DNA from: Blautia sp. MSJ-19
GTDB lineage: Bacteria; Bacillota; Clostridia; Lachnospirales; Lachnospiraceae
Direction of reading: 5' to 3'
NCBI RefSeq assembly: GCF_018918125.1
Contig: NZ_JAHLQA010000018.1
Coordinates: 1 to 33,645 of the forward strand
DNA length: 33,645 nt
The position numbers and the translations under genes were made by a program. The notes below the pieces were generated by a model. That model worked only from the letters and a program-made list of their open reading frames with translations, did no database searches and had not been told where the DNA came from. Shown here piece by piece: positions 32,196 through 33,645 of this stretch. The first letter of the stretch is position 1. Each line of letters starts with the position of its first letter.

Positions 32196-32693
32196 CTGAA
32201 ACAATTATATTTTGCCTATGGAAGCAACATGGATCTGGACCAGATGGCATATCGGTGCCCAAAGGCGGAGGTGGTAGAAACCGTCCGCCTGGAGGGGTAT
32301 CGGCTGACTTTTGCTGCCGCAGGGAGCGGTCTTGCCACCATCTTCCCGGAAGAGGGAAGCCATGTGGACGGCGTCCTCTGGTCACTGACCGGGGACTGCG
32401 AAAAGAGCCTGGATCTTTATGAAGGCTATCCGGATTTTTACGACAAACAGGAGATCACCGTCAAGGATAAAGCTGGGAAAGAGATCAAAGCGATTGTCTA
32501 TATCATGACAAAAGACTACATGCAGAACTTTAATCCGCCCGGACAGTCTTATCTGACCGGAATCTTAAAGGGCTGCAGGCAGAACCACATCCCAACGGGA
32601 CCGATCCTGAAAGCAGCCAGAAAACCGCCTGTGCCGGGACAGACGCAGAAAAGCCAGCCAAAGAAGCAGAGGAAAGCCGGACAGGAACGATGA
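32196..32693 (+). CDS. Gamma-glutamylcyclotransferase-like (AIG2/GGCT) protein, CTG start
   Basis: A 165-residue protein. The substrate-loop motif FAYGSNMDLDQM comes within the first 17 residues, followed by DGVLWSLTGDCEKSLDLYEG, the usual GGCT block, and a C-terminal Lys/Pro/Gln-rich tail. The family cleaves gamma-glutamyl amides to 5-oxoproline. The first strand and the YGSNM loop are preserved only if translation begins at CTG (32196), which sits eight bases after GGGGG; the first ATG (32229) would remove the loop. It pairs with the amidoligase of the same segment, which could form the bond this enzyme cleaves. It overlaps the sortase ATG by 4 bp. Confidence 0.75.
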   Translation: MKQLYFAYGSNMDLDQMAYRCPKAEVVETVRLEGYRLTFAAAGSGLATIFPEEGSHVDGVLWSLTGDCEKSLDLYEGYPDFYDKQEITVKDKAGKEIKAIVYIMTKDYMQNFNPPGQSYLTGILKGCRQNHIPTGPILKAARKPPVPGQTQKSQPKKQRKAGQER

Positions 32694-33487
32694 AAATCGT
32701 GAAAAAACTTTTTCAAACGGTATGCTTTGCAGCACTTTTCTTAAGTGCCGGGTTCCTGATTTACCACATGGTATATCTCCCAATGGAGAATAAAAAGCTG
32801 GTGGCAGAGCTGAAAGGGAATTTCCCGGAGCCGAAAGCTCCGGGAGCCTCAGGCTCTGAAAAGAAAGACCAACCAGCTGGAAGAAAATGCCCGGTAGCTG
32901 CGGTAGACCTTGTTTCTCTCCGAAAACAGTACCCGGATGTGCAAGGATGGCTGACCATACCGGACACCGGGATTGATTACCCAGTGCTTCAGTCCGAACA
33001 GGAGAATGGGGAGTTTTACCTGAAACGGAATTACAAAAAGGAATATGACATCAATGGAAGCCTGTTTTTACAGGCAGACTGCAAAGTGTCCGAAAGTCGG
33101 AATCTCATCATTTACGGTCACAACATGAACAGTGGGGCGATGTTCGGAAACCTGGACTTATATGCAGGGGAAGATTATTATAACACCCATCGTTTTGCTT
33201 ATCTTCAGACAGAGGACGGCATTCAGGAATACAGGATCGTCACGGTGCAGAAAGCAGACCGGGATCTGTTTCCGTTCCAGCAGAAACTCCCAGATGCGGC
33301 GGCAGTGCAGGAGTACTTAAAAGCAGCTAGGCAGAGAGAAGTGTTCGAAACCGGGGATGATTACCTGAAGTGTATATACGATAAGGTTTTGACGCTCGTC
33401 ACGTGTTCGTATGAATGGAACGGTGCCAGGAACGTTGTTCTGGCGGTGCCGGTTTCCGGGGCAGTGTGGAGCCAAAAGTGTTCGTAA
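32690..33487 (+). CDS. Class B sortase, C-terminus altered
   Basis: A 265-residue membrane-anchored transpeptidase. An N-terminal TM helix (about 7-30) is followed by the sortase domain, with catalytic His144 in YGHNMNSG, Cys239 in TLVTCSYEWNG and Arg247 in GARNVV. These match class B sortases, which attach proteins with NPxTx-type signals to the wall or to pilin-like substrates; the adhesin of this segment ends in NPKTG. The last residues (AVWSQKCS) come from sequence that looks like an insertion-sequence end beginning at 33465, so the natural C-terminus was probably slightly changed. Catalytic residues are intact. The ATG overlaps the cyclotransferase stop. Confidence 0.85.
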   Translation: MKIVKKLFQTVCFAALFLSAGFLIYHMVYLPMENKKLVAELKGNFPEPKAPGASGSEKKDQPAGRKCPVAAVDLVSLRKQYPDVQGWLTIPDTGIDYPVLQSEQENGEFYLKRNYKKEYDINGSLFLQADCKVSESRNLIIYGHNMNSGAMFGNLDLYAGEDYYNTHRFAYLQTEDGIQEYRIVTVQKADRDLFPFQQKLPDAAAVQEYLKAARQREVFETGDDYLKCIYDKVLTLVTCSYEWNGARNVVLAVPVSGAVWSQKCS

Positions 33488-33645
33488 GTACCCCAAAAGT
33501 GCAGAAAATGAGACAAATGATGACCGCGTTAAGTTTTACGTGAAGTTCCCGATAGCTGCAAACTAATCTATTGCAAGGTAAATTCCCGAAAAACAGGAGT
33601 TTATCGAGAAATAATTGTAGTACGTTGATAAAAATAGTATAATAA
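33465..33645 (+). mobile_element. Probable left end of an insertion sequence (IS21-like)
   Basis: From TGTGGAGCC (33465) the sequence changes character. CCAAAAGTG repeats at 33472 and 33493, and a second pair, AAGTTCCCGA and AAATTCCCGA, lies near 33543 and 33583. Repeated short motifs inside a TG-starting end are typical of IS21-family elements, and a TATAAT-like box (TAGTATAATAA) at the window end could be the transposase promoter. No transposase is inside the window, so the family assignment is tentative. Confidence 0.4.

Overview
The window reads as chromosomal DNA of a gut Firmicute, most likely a Lachnospiraceae-type Clostridium. The support is AT-leaning codon use, strong AGGAGG-type ribosome binding sites, ECF vitamin-transporter S components, hybrid histidine kinases with periplasmic-binding sensor domains, a c-di-GMP-I riboswitch, and a Gram-positive sortase/adhesin module. 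No tRNA, rRNA or CRISPR array was seen. All family assignments come from reading motifs, not from searches.

Region 1 (1-2.8 kb, minus strand): the first bases of an off-window gene, then an ECF S component, a class V PLP aminotransferase and a second ECF S component. They look like one small-molecule uptake/metabolism group with structured leaders. Region 2 (2.8-7.1 kb): an unexplained intergenic stretch of about 0.5 kb, an alpha/beta hydrolase coupled to a divergent RsmH-like methyltransferase, and an AAA ATPase with DUF4143 preceded by three direct repeats of exact 33-bp period. Region 3 (7.2-9.3 kb): a two-gene metal-handling operon, an HMA/SafE/cupredoxin fusion followed by a DUF2318 protein.

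Region 4 (9.4-19.0 kb): a signalling block. A decayed histidine-kinase remnant with an apparently intact promoter and terminator precedes three hybrid sensor kinases. The second and third are paralogues with two tandem extracytoplasmic solute-binding domains. The third sits behind a c-di-GMP-I riboswitch with an intrinsic terminator. A LysR regulator follows.

Region 5 (19.1-23.7 kb): a MerR-like regulator, a truncated and an intact flavodoxin, two proteins of unknown function, an XRE regulator facing one of them across a pair of 13-bp inverted operators, and an AT-rich DUF4062 gene that could be a defence protein.

Region 6 (23.7 kb to the end): a higher-GC mobile-element segment (integrative conjugative element or plasmid-like). 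It carries an actin-like ParM protein, a small partner, a ribbon-helix-helix protein with an acidic tail, a C5 DNA methyltransferase, an amidoligase, a very large CnaB-repeat surface adhesin with an NPKTG sorting signal, a gamma-glutamylcyclotransferase-like protein and a class B sortase whose 3' end seems to run into an IS end. Three features stand out. The conserved amidoligase motif contains an in-frame TGA where I expect cysteine. Three genes (ParM, methyltransferase, cyclotransferase) have no ATG/GTG/TTG where their conserved domains begin. The adhesin is split by a frameshift. These may be decay of the element or unusual translation; the amidoligase TGA is the best candidate for something undescribed.
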